Source: an uncultured Collinsella sp. (lineage in GTDB: Bacteria; Actinomycetota; Coriobacteriia; Coriobacteriales; Coriobacteriaceae). From it: DNA of 6,882 nucleotides. A program made the translations under genes and the position numbers. Under the pieces are notes generated by a model. That model searched no databases. It saw only the letters and a program-made list of their open reading frames with translations, and was not told where the DNA came from. This document shows positions 1 to 5,600 of the stretch, in pieces (within the stretch, counting starts at the first letter, position 1; the number at the start of each line of letters is the position of its first letter). The DNA is taken from assembly GCA_958419975.1 (NCBI GenBank), contig CATZIG010000109.1, positions 1 through 6,882 on the forward strand, read 5' to 3'.

Positions 1-482
1 TTCTTTTCGGGTTCCGGCTCGGGCTCCGGGGCAGGCTCGGGCTCCGGCTCTGCGGCAGGCTCGGACTCGACGGCGGTAGCGGCAGGTTCGGCCTCGGCGA
101 GCTCGGCGCCCTCGACCTCCTCAGCAGCACCTCCGTCCTCGGTGGCACCCTCACTCGCGGCCTTCTCGGCAGCAAGACGGGCGCGACGCTCGGCAAAGGT
201 CTCCTTCTTGGCGGGCGCTGCCGTCTCGGCGGCATCCTCGTCCGCATCGGAATCGTCGTCGGTCGCAGCAGCCTTCTTGGGCTTGACCGGGGCCGACGCG
301 GCCTCGCTCACCGGATCGATAATCTCGGACTGAACAACGGCCGTCATCTTTTCCTGCGTCTCGCGGAACTGACGGATGGCACGGCCGATCGTGCGGCCCA
401 TCTGCGGGAGCTTATCCGGGCCAAACAGCAAAAAGCCGAAGACCACGATGATCGCGAGCTCACCCTCTCCAATACCAAACAC
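1..482 (-). CDS. TatA/TatB-family twin-arginine translocase subunit with long acidic tail (partial)
   Basis: The C-terminus is cut by the window edge; 160 codons are visible. The first 46 residues have the TatA/TatB layout: a short N-terminus (MFGIGEGEL), one membrane helix (about residues 8-20), the hinge LFGPDKLP (19-26) and an amphipathic basic helix (QMGRTIGRAIRQFRETQEKM, 27-46). These proteins act in the membrane with TatC to export folded proteins carrying twin-arginine signals. The MF-IG--EL start and the G-P-x-x-L-P hinge are closer to TatB, while FG before the hinge is TatA-like, so the subtype is left open. From about residue 47 the protein becomes a low-complexity Ala/Glu/Asp tail, with a mixed-charge stretch (AKKETFAERRARLAAEK, 91-107) and Glu-Pro repeats from about 141. 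TatA proteins are usually 60-90 residues, so this tail is long. The start is GTG at 482-480, preceded by GGAGG five bases upstream; the nearby ATG is out of frame. No tatC is visible. Confidence 0.85.
   Translation of the reverse strand, partial: MFGIGEGELAIIVVFGFLLFGPDKLPQMGRTIGRAIRQFRETQEKMTAVVQSEIIDPVSEAASAPVKPKKAAATDDDSDADEDAAETAAPAKKETFAERRARLAAEKAASEGATEDGGAAEEVEGAELAEAEPAATAVESEPAAEPEPEPAPEPEPEPEK
11..50. repeat. GC-rich tandem repeat coding for Glu-Pro units
   Basis: The 14-bp unit GGCTCGGGCTCCGG occurs perfectly at 16-29 and 34-47, an 18-bp period, with partial copies on either side. On the minus strand it encodes the Glu-Pro/Ala-Pro repeats of the Tat-like protein tail. The period is a multiple of three, so gain or loss of one unit by slippage would keep the reading frame. 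Confidence 0.7.
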
Positions 483-487
483 ACATA

Positions 488-492
488 CCTCC
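488..492 (-). promoter_or_regulatory. Ribosome binding site fixing the GTG start of the Tat-like gene
   Basis: Minus-strand GGAGG lies five bases before the GTG at 482-480. An ATG at 486-484 is too close to the site and is out of frame with the TatA/B-like protein, so GTG is the better start. Confidence 0.7.
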
Positions 493-557
493 AAGGCTCG
501 ATGTGAGTCGAGCCCGCACCGCGCCATTCGGCCGGAACTCGTCTATTCATTCGGTCA

Positions 558-563
558 AGTATA
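558..563 (-). promoter_or_regulatory. Putative -10 box upstream of the Tat-like gene
   Basis: TATACT on the minus strand (5 of 6 match to TATAAT) lies about 75 bp upstream of the GTG start. At 17-bp spacing the -35 position reads CGGACG, only a 3 of 6 match to TTGACA. The same string, TATACTT, occurs upstream of the aminotransferase (2348-2353). This would give the Tat-like gene its own promoter, separate from the STAS gene. Confidence 0.4.
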
Positions 564-591
564 GCGCCCGGACGCCAAAACGTCCGAGCGC
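564..591. other. Inverted repeat between the STAS and Tat-like genes
   Basis: CGGACG (569-574) and CGTCCG (581-586) pair around the loop CCAAAA. After one C/A mismatch the stem continues with GCGC (564-567) pairing GCGC (588-591), giving ten pairs. Neither strand has a T run after it, so it is not a typical intrinsic terminator. It directly abuts the putative -10 box at 558-563 and could be an operator or a weak 3' end for the STAS transcript. Confidence 0.5.
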
Positions 592-635
592 ATCACAAAC
601 ATATGCCAAACGGCACGCCCTTTTGGGGGCAAAGA

Positions 636-950
636 TTATGCAGCAGTGATCGAAATCTCCTGGTCGACACCCAACAGCTGAACCACGCGCATCACCGGGG
701 GCTGCACATTGATGCAGCTAAAGCACTTGCCGTGGTCGACCGCGTGGTGCGCGGCGCCCACGAGCACGCCAATGCCCGTCGAGTCGATGTAGCTCACCTG
801 GGCAAAATCGAGCTCAACGGCCTCAGTGGGCTGCTCGAGCGCCAGGTCGATGGCATTGCGCAGGCTATCGGCGTTAGAGATATCGATCTCGCCGGTTACC
901 TTAATGGTGTAGAGCTCTGGCGTGGGGTTGGTGGAAATACCCAAATCCAT
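636..950 (-). CDS. STAS-domain anti-sigma factor antagonist (SpoIIAA/RsbV-like)
   Basis: At 104 residues it is a single STAS domain, the usual size of SpoIIAA/RsbV proteins. Such proteins act in the cytoplasm by partner switching: the unphosphorylated form binds an anti-sigma kinase and frees its sigma factor, and phosphorylation of one serine switches it off. The family motif is visible as YIDSTGIGVLVG (residues 54-65), with Ser57 in the DST position of the known phosphoserine. The N-terminal strands (LYTIKVTGEIDISNADSLRNAI, in two parts around residues 13-34) match the fold. The ATG start at 950-948 has AAAGGAG (958-964) seven bases upstream. The gene lies 51 bp downstream of the aminotransferase with no terminator between, so co-transcription is likely. 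No anti-sigma kinase, phosphatase or sigma factor is present, so the target is unknown. Confidence 0.92.
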   Translation of the reverse strand: MDLGISTNPTPELYTIKVTGEIDISNADSLRNAIDLALEQPTEAVELDFAQVSYIDSTGIGVLVGAAHHAVDHGKCFSCINVQPPVMRVVQLLGVDQEISITAA

Positions 951-1001
951 GTATACGCTCCTTTACGTATCGAAAGTGCGGATAGTACGGGAAGCCGCGC
1001 G

Positions 1002-2306
1002 TTAGGCGCGCTCGGCACGCGCAAGCTCGGCAGCGACAAGCTTAACGGCCAGCACCAGCACATCGAGCGCGGCCTCCAGGTCCTCGACCGTGGGATAGCT
1101 CGGCGCGATGCGAATGTTGGTGTCGCGCGGGTCCTTGCCATAGGGCCAGGTAGCACCGGCCGGCGTGAGCTTGACGCCCAGGTCGGCGCAGAGCGCGGCG
1201 ACCTTTTGGGCCGAGCCCTCGGGACCATCGAAGCTTACAAAGTAGCCGCCGCGGGGGTGCGTCCAGGTGGCACAGCCCGTATCGCCCAAGCCCTCGGTGA
1301 GCTTGCGCTCGACGGCCTCAAAGCGCGGACGCAGGAACTCGGCATGCTTTTTCATGTGCTCCTTGACTGCCTCGATGGTGGGAAGGAAACGCACGTGACG
1401 CAGCTGGTTGAGCTTGTCGGCGCTGATGAGGCCGGCCTTCAGGCACTTGGAGAACTCGGCGATGACCGCGGGGCTCGCACCGATAAAGCCGATGCCGGCG
1501 CCCGGGAAGGTGATCTTGGACGTCGAGGCAAAGGCCACCACGCGGTCCTCGGTGCCCGCCGCGCGAGCGAGGTCAAAGATGTTTGCGAGCTCGTCGGTCT
1601 CATCGTACAGGTCGTGCACGCAGTAGGCGTTGTCCCAGAAGATGCGGAAATCGGGCGCGGCCGTGGGCATCTCGACCAGGCGGCGCACAGTGTCCTCGCT
1701 AAAGGTGATGCCCGTGGGGTTTGAATACTTGGGCACGCACCAGATACCCTTGATGGAATCGTCGGCGGCAACGAGGCGCTCGATCTCGTCCATGTCGGGG
1801 CCGTTGTCGGTCATCGCAACGGGGACGTTCTCGATGCCCAAGTCGGCGGTGATGCCAAAGTGGCGGTCGTAGCCGGGCACCGGGCACAGGAACTTAACCT
1901 TCTTGCCGTCGTGCGCGGCCTCGTAAGCCTCCCAAGGATCGCTGCCGCACGAGCCGCAGCGCCAGAACACGCCGGCGATGTCATGCTCGATCAAAAGGCT
2001 CGACGAACCCAGCACGAGCGTCTGCTCGGCGGGGCAGCCCAGGAACTCCCCTGCCAACTTGCGTGCCGAGGGAATGCCCTCGAAGCAGCCGTAATTGGAG
2101 CAGTCGACGTTGCCGTCGTGCAAATCGGCGTCGGCATTGAGGATGTCGAGCATGGGGCGCGAGATGTCCACCTGGGAGGGCGACGGCTTGCCGCGCGCCA
2201 TATCGAGCGCCAGGCCCTTGGCCTTGACCTCGGCGACCTCGGCTTTGAGCGCCTCGATGGCGGCATCGAGTTCGGTGGTTTCCATCTTCTGGTAGATCGT
2301 CTGCAT
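1002..2306 (-). CDS. PLP-dependent class I aminotransferase, aspartate-aminotransferase/MocR-like type
   Basis: This 434-residue fold-type I PLP enzyme transfers amino groups between an amino acid and a 2-oxo acid. Visible motifs are DMARGKPSPSQVD (35-47), the cofactor-phosphate region LGSSSLL (99-105), CPVPGYDRHF (141-150), PKYSNPTG (192-199, Asn196), WDNAY (224-228, with Asp225 expected at the pyridine nitrogen), STSKITFPGAG (261-271, with Lys264 as the Schiff-base lysine), PRGGYF (351-356) and NIRIAPSYP (397-405, with Arg399 expected to bind the substrate carboxylate). The insert around 107-140 and the CPVPGYDRHF block are typical of the actinobacterial aspartate-aminotransferase group (Pfam Asp_aminotransf) rather than of classic AspC. 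Aspartate is therefore the likely substrate, but this is inferred. There is no N-terminal DNA-binding domain, so it is not a MocR regulator. The ATG at 2306 has GAAAGG eight bases upstream; an in-frame TTG at 2324 lacks this support. Confidence 0.92.
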   Translation of the reverse strand: MQTIYQKMETTELDAAIEALKAEVAEVKAKGLALDMARGKPSPSQVDISRPMLDILNADADLHDGNVDCSNYGCFEGIPSARKLAGEFLGCPAEQTLVLGSSSLLIEHDIAGVFWRCGSCGSDPWEAYEAAHDGKKVKFLCPVPGYDRHFGITADLGIENVPVAMTDNGPDMDEIERLVAADDSIKGIWCVPKYSNPTGITFSEDTVRRLVEMPTAAPDFRIFWDNAYCVHDLYDETDELANIFDLARAAGTEDRVVAFASTSKITFPGAGIGFIGASPAVIAEFSKCLKAGLISADKLNQLRHVRFLPTIEAVKEHMKKHAEFLRPRFEAVERKLTEGLGDTGCATWTHPRGGYFVSFDGPEGSAQKVAALCADLGVKLTPAGATWPYGKDPRDTNIRIAPSYPTVEDLEAALDVLVLAVKLVAAELARAERA

Positions 2307-2314
2307 GGGTGCGA

Positions 2315-2320
2315 CCTTTC
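2315..2320 (-). promoter_or_regulatory. Ribosome binding site deciding the aminotransferase start
   Basis: Minus-strand GAAAGG lies eight bases before the ATG at 2306-2304. A start at the in-frame TTG (2324-2322) would place this site inside the coding region. Confidence 0.6.
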
Positions 2321-2347
2321 GCAAAGCGGGACGTTGCAGTTCGTCTA

Positions 2348-2353
2348 AGTATA
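2348..2353 (-). promoter_or_regulatory. Putative -10 box of the aminotransferase-STAS unit
   Basis: TATACT on the minus strand lies about 42 bp upstream of the ATG at 2306. The -35 position at 17-bp spacing (ATAACG) matches the consensus poorly. The identical TATACTT upstream of the Tat-like gene (558-563) adds modest support. Confidence 0.45.
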
Positions 2354-2382
2354 GACCGCCACCGCCGCAACGTTATGAAGCC

Positions 2383-2411
2383 GTGATAGATTAAGTCCAT
2401 CGCAATAAATT
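2383..2411 (+). promoter_or_regulatory. Possible promoter of the small divergent gene
   Basis: GTGATA (2383-2388) and TAAATT (2406-2411) are separated by 17 bp, each matching its consensus at 4 of 6 positions. They lie 45-70 bp upstream of the ATG at 2456, on the strand opposite the aminotransferase promoter. The match is weak. Confidence 0.3.
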
Positions 2412-2444
2412 ACGAATCGCCGCGCATGCCGGCGTGGGGCGCCC

Positions 2445-2451
2445 AAGGAGG
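2445..2451 (+). promoter_or_regulatory. Strong ribosome binding site of the small gene
   Basis: AAGGAGG lies four bases before the ATG at 2456. It is the best ribosome binding site in the window. It selects this ATG over the in-frame ATG at 2426, which has no such site. Confidence 0.75.
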
Positions 2452-2455
2452 CACT

Positions 2456-2710
2456 ATGGAGTATGGATCGTTCCAGGCCGAGGAATTCGGCGACCTGCAG
2501 CGCCTGGTCGACGGACTGTTTTACGACCGCCACGCCATCGACCGCCTGGACCTAATCGTACAGGCCGAAATCTTGGACCTGGCACCCGATCTCATGGAGA
2601 TCGTCAACCTGCTACCGCCCGGCTATTACGACCGCCAGTCACTTTGCGACCAACTCAACTCCGCCTTGGCCGCCCACGGCTGGGGCGCCGTCTACGGAAC
2701 GGTGGAATAG
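2456..2710 (+). CDS. Small acidic lysine-free hypothetical protein
   Basis: This 84-residue protein is the only plus-strand gene in the window. I do not recognise the family. It has no signal peptide, membrane segment or cysteine cluster (one Cys, residue 64). It carries 15 Asp/Glu against 4 Arg and no lysine, so it is strongly acidic. The sequence suggests a helical cytoplasmic protein: a first part (residues 7-50, with LDLIVQAEILDLAPDLMEIV at 31-50) and, after the turn NLLPPGYY (51-58), a second helix (DRQSLCDQLNSALAAHGW, 59-76). The reality of the gene rests on the strong AAGGAGG site, the codon use typical of GC-rich coding sequence, and the shared terminator after it. The LP-x-x-Y-D turn followed by a helix faintly recalls DUF2795-type proteins, but this is only a guess. 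It is divergent from the aminotransferase across about 150 bp. Confidence 0.78.
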   Translation: MEYGSFQAEEFGDLQRLVDGLFYDRHAIDRLDLIVQAEILDLAPDLMEIVNLLPPGYYDRQSLCDQLNSALAAHGWGAVYGTVE

Positions 2711-2713
2711 CCC

Positions 2714-2882
2714 TAGTCATTGGGGACGTTCTTAAACGACTAGTTGTTGGGGACAGTCTTCCCAGATGGCATGTGGCACTTGGGGACACTCCCCAAGTGC
2801 CGGCAGTTTGGGACGGTCCTTTTCGGCCGCTCGCAAAGAGTGTCCCTCTCGACTAGTCATTTAAGAACGTCCCCAATGACTA
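2714..2882. repeat. Composite palindromic GGGGAC element (REP/BIME- or MITE-like)
   Basis: The ends are perfect 23-bp inverted repeats (2714-2736 and 2860-2882) beginning TAGTCATTGGGGACG. The complementarity continues imperfectly inward to 2760/2836, including GACTAGT (2738-2744) against its complement at 2852-2858 and GGGACA (2750-2755) against TGTCCC (2841-2846), so each arm is about 47 bp. The centre holds another perfect hairpin (2775-2801). GGGGAC/GGGAC occurs at 2722, 2749, 2782 and 2810, and its complement near 2842 and 2869. It starts three bases after the stop codon of the small gene and its outer end runs into the terminator shared with nhaA. It encodes no convincing protein. Its structure fits a non-autonomous palindromic element; the transposase that might mobilise it is not in the window. 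Confidence 0.8.
2775..2801. repeat. Central hairpin of the palindromic element
   Basis: A perfect 12-bp stem, GGCACTTGGGGA (2775-2786) with TCCCCAAGTGCC (2790-2801), closes a 3-base loop. It is nested inside the larger inverted repeat, so the locus could form a cruciform or a long branched RNA. Confidence 0.85.
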
Positions 2883-2919
2883 AAACGCCGCCTGTGATGG
2901 TGTTCACAGGCGGCGTTTT
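2882..2919. terminator. Bidirectional intrinsic terminator between the small gene and nhaA
   Basis: A perfect 16-bp stem, AAAACGCCGCCTGTGA (2882-2897) with its complement (2904-2919), surrounds the loop TGGTGT. A runs on one side and T runs on the other allow it to end transcripts from both strands. It lies 17 bp past the nhaA stop codon and about 170 bp past the stop of the convergent small gene, beyond the palindromic element. Confidence 0.92.
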
Positions 2920-2936
2920 CAAACTTGTATGTGCTT

Positions 2937-4295
2937 TTACTCGCCCTTGGACGCGGGGTGTTTGCAGACCACGCTCATGTAGATCATGCCGAGCACGGCA
3001 GCGGTGACCGAACCGGCAAGAATGGCAGCCTTGGCAGCAAGAACCTCAAACTGGGCCGTCGGGAAGGCAAGACCGCTGATGAGAATCGACATGGTAAAGC
3101 CGATACCGCCCAGAATACCCACGCCGGCAATCATGTGCCAGTTGACGTTGTGCGGCAGCTCGCAGGCCTTGAGCTTGACCAAGGCGAACGTCATGCCAAA
3201 GATGCCGATCGGCTTGCCCAGCAGCATGCCAAAGTACACACCGAGCGTCACCGGGTCGGTGAGCAGTGTGCTCATATCCACGCCCACCAGGCGAACCTGT
3301 GCGTTGACGAACGCGAAGATCGGCAGGATCACAAAGTTGACCGGCGTGGAGATCAGACGCTCCATGCGGATGAGCGGCGGGGTCACGCGGTGCATGACGC
3401 GCTCGACCTTGGTGGTCGAGACGGTAAAGTCATGCTGGCCCAGGATGTGTGCCTCGTCGTCGTAGCGGTCGTCGAGCAGCGGCAGGCACTCGCCCAGCCA
3501 ATCGGTGAGGCTATCGAGCTTAACGCCGCACTTGGCCGGAATGGTGAAGGCCAGGATGACGCCGGCGAGCGTGGCATGTACGCCACTCTTGAACATGCAG
3601 AACCACAACAGCAGACCCAGTACCGAATACGGGGCAAGGCGGTAATGCTGCGTCTTGTTGAGCCACACGAGCGCGCAGGTCACAAGCGCGGCGGCGCCCA
3701 ACCAAAACGGATTGGGGCTCTGACCGTAGAAGATGGCGATGGCGGCGATGGAGATGAGGTCGTCGGCGATGGCGAGCGTCGAGAAGAACACGCGCACGCC
3801 GTTGGGCACGCGGTTGCCCAAAAGCGACAGCACGCCCAGTGCAAAGGCAATATCGGTTGCCATGGGGATGGCCCAGCCGTTGTGGGCGCCGGCATGGTTA
3901 AAGATCAGGTAGATGCAAGCGGGAACGACGACGCCGCCCACGGCCGCCAGCATGGGAAGCATGGCCTGACGCGGATTCTTGAGCTCGCCAACTGTCATCT
4001 CGTACTTAAGCTCAATGCCCACGAGCAAAAAGAAGATCGCCATGAGGAAGTCGTTGACGAAAAGCTCGACGGTGAGACCGGCCGTCAGGTTGCCCAGACC
4101 CACATACAGCGGGGTCTCCAAAAAGTGATGGATAGCCTCGTAGGCATCGGTGTTGGCGCAAATGACGGCGGCGATGGCGGCGAAGACCATGACGGCGGCG
4201 GAAATCGTGCCGTTCTCGGCGATGCGCTCCCAGATGTCGTGACGTTCAAAGCGCTTGCGCTCACGAACGTTGAATAGCTGCTCAGTTGCTGCCAT
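2937..4295 (-). CDS. nhaA: Na+/H+ antiporter NhaA
   Basis: This 452-residue integral membrane protein exchanges cytoplasmic Na+ (or Li+) for external H+, serving pH and sodium homeostasis. The NhaA signature is clear: NDFLMAIFFLLVGIELK (81-97), ATDIAFALGVL (146-156, Asp148 equivalent to E. coli Asp133), LAIADDLISI (174-183, Asp178/Asp179 equivalent to the ion-binding Asp163/Asp164) and LLGKPIGI (358-365, Lys361 equivalent to Lys300). The C-terminal helix block GVGILGGIGFTMSILISGLA (391-410) is also typical. Key residues are all present, so the protein should be active. It is longer than E. coli NhaA (388 residues), mainly through a charged loop of about 50 residues (around 258-312, with LLDDRYDDE) before the helix containing FVILPIFAFVNA. 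The ATG at 4295 has AAAGGAG (4302-4308) six bases upstream. The upstream gap holds a terminator and nested inverted repeats that may control it. Confidence 0.96.
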   Translation of the reverse strand: MAATEQLFNVRERKRFERHDIWERIAENGTISAAVMVFAAIAAVICANTDAYEAIHHFLETPLYVGLGNLTAGLTVELFVNDFLMAIFFLLVGIELKYEMTVGELKNPRQAMLPMLAAVGGVVVPACIYLIFNHAGAHNGWAIPMATDIAFALGVLSLLGNRVPNGVRVFFSTLAIADDLISIAAIAIFYGQSPNPFWLGAAALVTCALVWLNKTQHYRLAPYSVLGLLLWFCMFKSGVHATLAGVILAFTIPAKCGVKLDSLTDWLGECLPLLDDRYDDEAHILGQHDFTVSTTKVERVMHRVTPPLIRMERLISTPVNFVILPIFAFVNAQVRLVGVDMSTLLTDPVTLGVYFGMLLGKPIGIFGMTFALVKLKACELPHNVNWHMIAGVGILGGIGFTMSILISGLAFPTAQFEVLAAKAAILAGSVTAAVLGMIYMSVVCKHPASKGE

Positions 4296-4309
4296 GGGCG
4301 GCTCCTTTC

Positions 4310-4325
4310 ACGGGATGGCTCCCGT
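4310..4325 (-). promoter_or_regulatory. Small hairpin beside the nhaA ribosome binding site
   Basis: ACGGGA and TCCCGT pair perfectly around a 4-base loop. The hairpin ends one base before the AAAGGAG of nhaA (4302-4308) and begins three bases after the T run of the terminator at 4329-4365. It could affect ribosome access or protect a processed 5' end, but a 6-bp stem may be chance. Confidence 0.35.
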
Positions 4326-4328
4326 CTT

Positions 4329-4365
4329 AAAAAAGCACGGCCCGCCCAAGTGGCGGCGCCGCGCT
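4329..4365 (-). terminator. Intrinsic terminator in the nhaA leader (possible attenuator)
   Basis: On the minus strand, AGCGCGGC, a bulged G and CCGCC (4365-4352) pair with GGCGG and GCCGTGCT (4346-4334) around a 5-base loop. The stem has 13 pairs, one of them G-U, and is followed by TTTTTT (4334-4329). The G-U would be A-C on the other strand, so it favours minus-strand transcripts. It lies 33 bp before the nhaA ATG and would block transcription into nhaA unless it is read through or the promoter is very close. ppaC already has its own terminator at 4504-4543, so this one is either a back-up or a leader attenuator. Confidence 0.75.
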
Positions 4366-4411
4366 CTAACGTATTACGCTTGCATCTAGCCTACCCTGCA
4401 CGACAAGAACG

Positions 4412-4476
4412 CAGGCGTGGCCGAAAAGCGGAACCACAGGTTGAACATTATTTGCTCAACGGCACGGGCACGCCTG
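4412..4476 (-). ncRNA. Candidate structured leader upstream of nhaA
   Basis: Nested inverted repeats can fold into a branched RNA. The outer stem is CAGGCGTG (4412-4419) with CACGCCTG (4469-4476). Inside lie GTTGA (4440-4444) with TCAAC (4456-4460), and GTGGCCG (4417-4423) with CGG-AA-CCAC (4429-4437). The third stem shares three bases with the outer one, so the two compete or shorten each other. The segment lies between the ppaC terminator and the terminator in front of nhaA. I do not recognise a known riboswitch consensus; the role is inferred from position and symmetry only. Confidence 0.35.
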
Positions 4477-4503
4477 TCCAAGAGACGACGCGGCGCCGTA
4501 CAC

Positions 4504-4543
4504 AAAAAACGACCGGAGCGCGGGGCGTCCGCGATCCGGTCGT
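4504..4543 (-). terminator. Intrinsic terminator of ppaC
   Basis: On the minus strand ACGACCGGA (4543-4535) pairs with TCCGGTCGT (4517-4509). After one G/A mismatch the inner five pairs CGCGG/CCGCG (4533-4529 with 4523-4519) close a 5-base loop. TTTTTT follows at 4509-4504. It begins about 20 bp after the ppaC stop. A 6-bp hairpin (4547-4562) with a TGAA/TTCA loop sits between the stop codon and the terminator. Confidence 0.92.
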
Positions 4544-4562
4544 GGCGTTTAGTGAACTAAAC

Positions 4563-5486
4563 CTAGCAGGCGGCCATGATGGGGGCAGCGACCTGCTTCT
4601 TACGGGAGAGGACGCCCGGCATCCAGACACCGTCGTGCTCGTCGGCAATGCCCAGGCCCTTCTGAGCAGCCTCGGTCTCGCCCTCGAGCAGGACCTGCGA
4701 GCCCTCCTCCATGATGTCGGTGATGCACAGGACAATGCCGTCAGCACCCTTCTCGGCGGCGTAGGCGCGCATGGCCTCGCGAATCTCGTCGATCATGCCG
4801 AGCGCGCGGCTCTTGTCGACGGTCTCGTACTGGCCGATGAGCAGCTTCTTGCCGGCGGGCTCGAACATCTTGATGTCGTTGCCGACCATCTCGGCAGCGG
4901 TGAAGGAGCCGGACGGACGGGTAAGGAAGACCTCCATGCCAAACTTGACCGGGTCGACGCCCACTTGCTCGCCGAGCTTGGCGGCAACGGCGCGGTCGAC
5001 AGCGGTGGTGGTGGGGCTCTTGAGCATGAGCGTATCGGTCATCATGGCCGAGAGCAGCAGCTTGGCCTGGACGTCGGAAAGCTCAACGCCGAGCACGTCG
5101 GCGAGCTTGGTGACGATGGTGCAGCTGGAGCCCCAGGGCAGGCAGATGTAGTGCAGCGGGCCGGCGGTCTCGAAGTCGCCGATGCGGTGATGATCGACGA
5201 CGCCAAAGACCGTGGCGTCCTTAAGGCCGGCGACGGACTGGGCGGACTCGTTGTGGTCGGTGAGGACGACGAGCTGACCGGCCTCGACGGACTCGATCGC
5301 GCGAGGCTCGGCGATGCCGGCGTCGGCGAGCAGCTTGGCGGACTCTGCCGGAAGCTGACCAAGGGCGCAGGCCTCGTAGGTGTTGCCGGCATACTCAACC
5401 TGGTTGAGCAGCTGGGACAGGACGACGGCGCTCATGATGGCGTCGTTATCGGGGTTCTGGTGACCAAAGACAAGAACGTTTGCCAT
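4563..5486 (-). CDS. ppaC: Manganese-dependent family II inorganic pyrophosphatase
   Basis: This 307-residue cytoplasmic enzyme hydrolyses pyrophosphate to two phosphates, pulling biosynthetic reactions forward. It matches family II (DHH/DHHA2) PPases of about 310 residues. The metal ligands are visible: GHQNPDND (8-15, His9, Asp13, Asp15), TDH (76-78, Asp77), DHHR (98-101) and TDTLMLKSPT (150-159, Asp151). In the C-terminal DHHA2 domain, Lys206 (NDIKMF) and SRKKQV (294-299) supply the expected substrate-binding basic residues. No regulatory CBS domains are inserted, so it is the short, unregulated form. The ATG at 5486 has GGAGG (5493-5497) six bases upstream. It is followed by a strong terminator. 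The 166-bp gap to the upstream kinase holds a repeat element and a possible extended -10 (TGCTACCAT, minus strand, near 5525-5533), so it may have its own promoter. Confidence 0.97.
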   Translation of the reverse strand: MANVLVFGHQNPDNDAIMSAVVLSQLLNQVEYAGNTYEACALGQLPAESAKLLADAGIAEPRAIESVEAGQLVVLTDHNESAQSVAGLKDATVFGVVDHHRIGDFETAGPLHYICLPWGSSCTIVTKLADVLGVELSDVQAKLLLSAMMTDTLMLKSPTTTAVDRAVAAKLGEQVGVDPVKFGMEVFLTRPSGSFTAAEMVGNDIKMFEPAGKKLLIGQYETVDKSRALGMIDEIREAMRAYAAEKGADGIVLCITDIMEEGSQVLLEGETEAAQKGLGIADEHDGVWMPGVLSRKKQVAAPIMAAC

Positions 5487-5600
5487 GGATATCCTCCACT
5501 TGATATGTGTACTTGGACGTAGCTATGGTAGCACGCCGATGCCGAGCCTTCGCAGACGGAAGGGCCACGGCATATTTTGGGGTAGGCACGGGGGCCAAGG

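Noticed and set aside
344..550. Minus-strand frame of 68 codons overlapping the start of the Tat-like gene
   Set aside because: It overlaps the TatA/B-like reading frame, which has conserved motifs, and is Arg/Ser-rich without any recognisable feature.
603..1724. Long plus-strand open frame (373 codons) opposite the STAS and aminotransferase genes
   Set aside because: It is the antisense shadow of two well-supported genes in GC-rich DNA, has no ribosome binding site or recognisable motifs, and has a skewed composition.
2426..2455. Upstream ATG of the small plus-strand gene
   Set aside because: No ribosome binding site precedes it, and the strong AAGGAGG at 2445-2451 would fall within the coding region; the ATG at 2456 is preferred.
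2925..4277. Plus-strand open frame of 450 codons opposite nhaA
   Set aside because: nhaA on the other strand carries all family motifs; this frame is rich in His, Asp, Gly and Gln with no known fold, as expected from reading codon-biased DNA backwards. It also starts inside the downstream gap without a ribosome binding site.
4350..5522. Plus-strand open frame of 390 codons opposite ppaC
   Set aside because: It is an antisense shadow of ppaC running through its terminator and the nhaA leader, with no motif or start signal.
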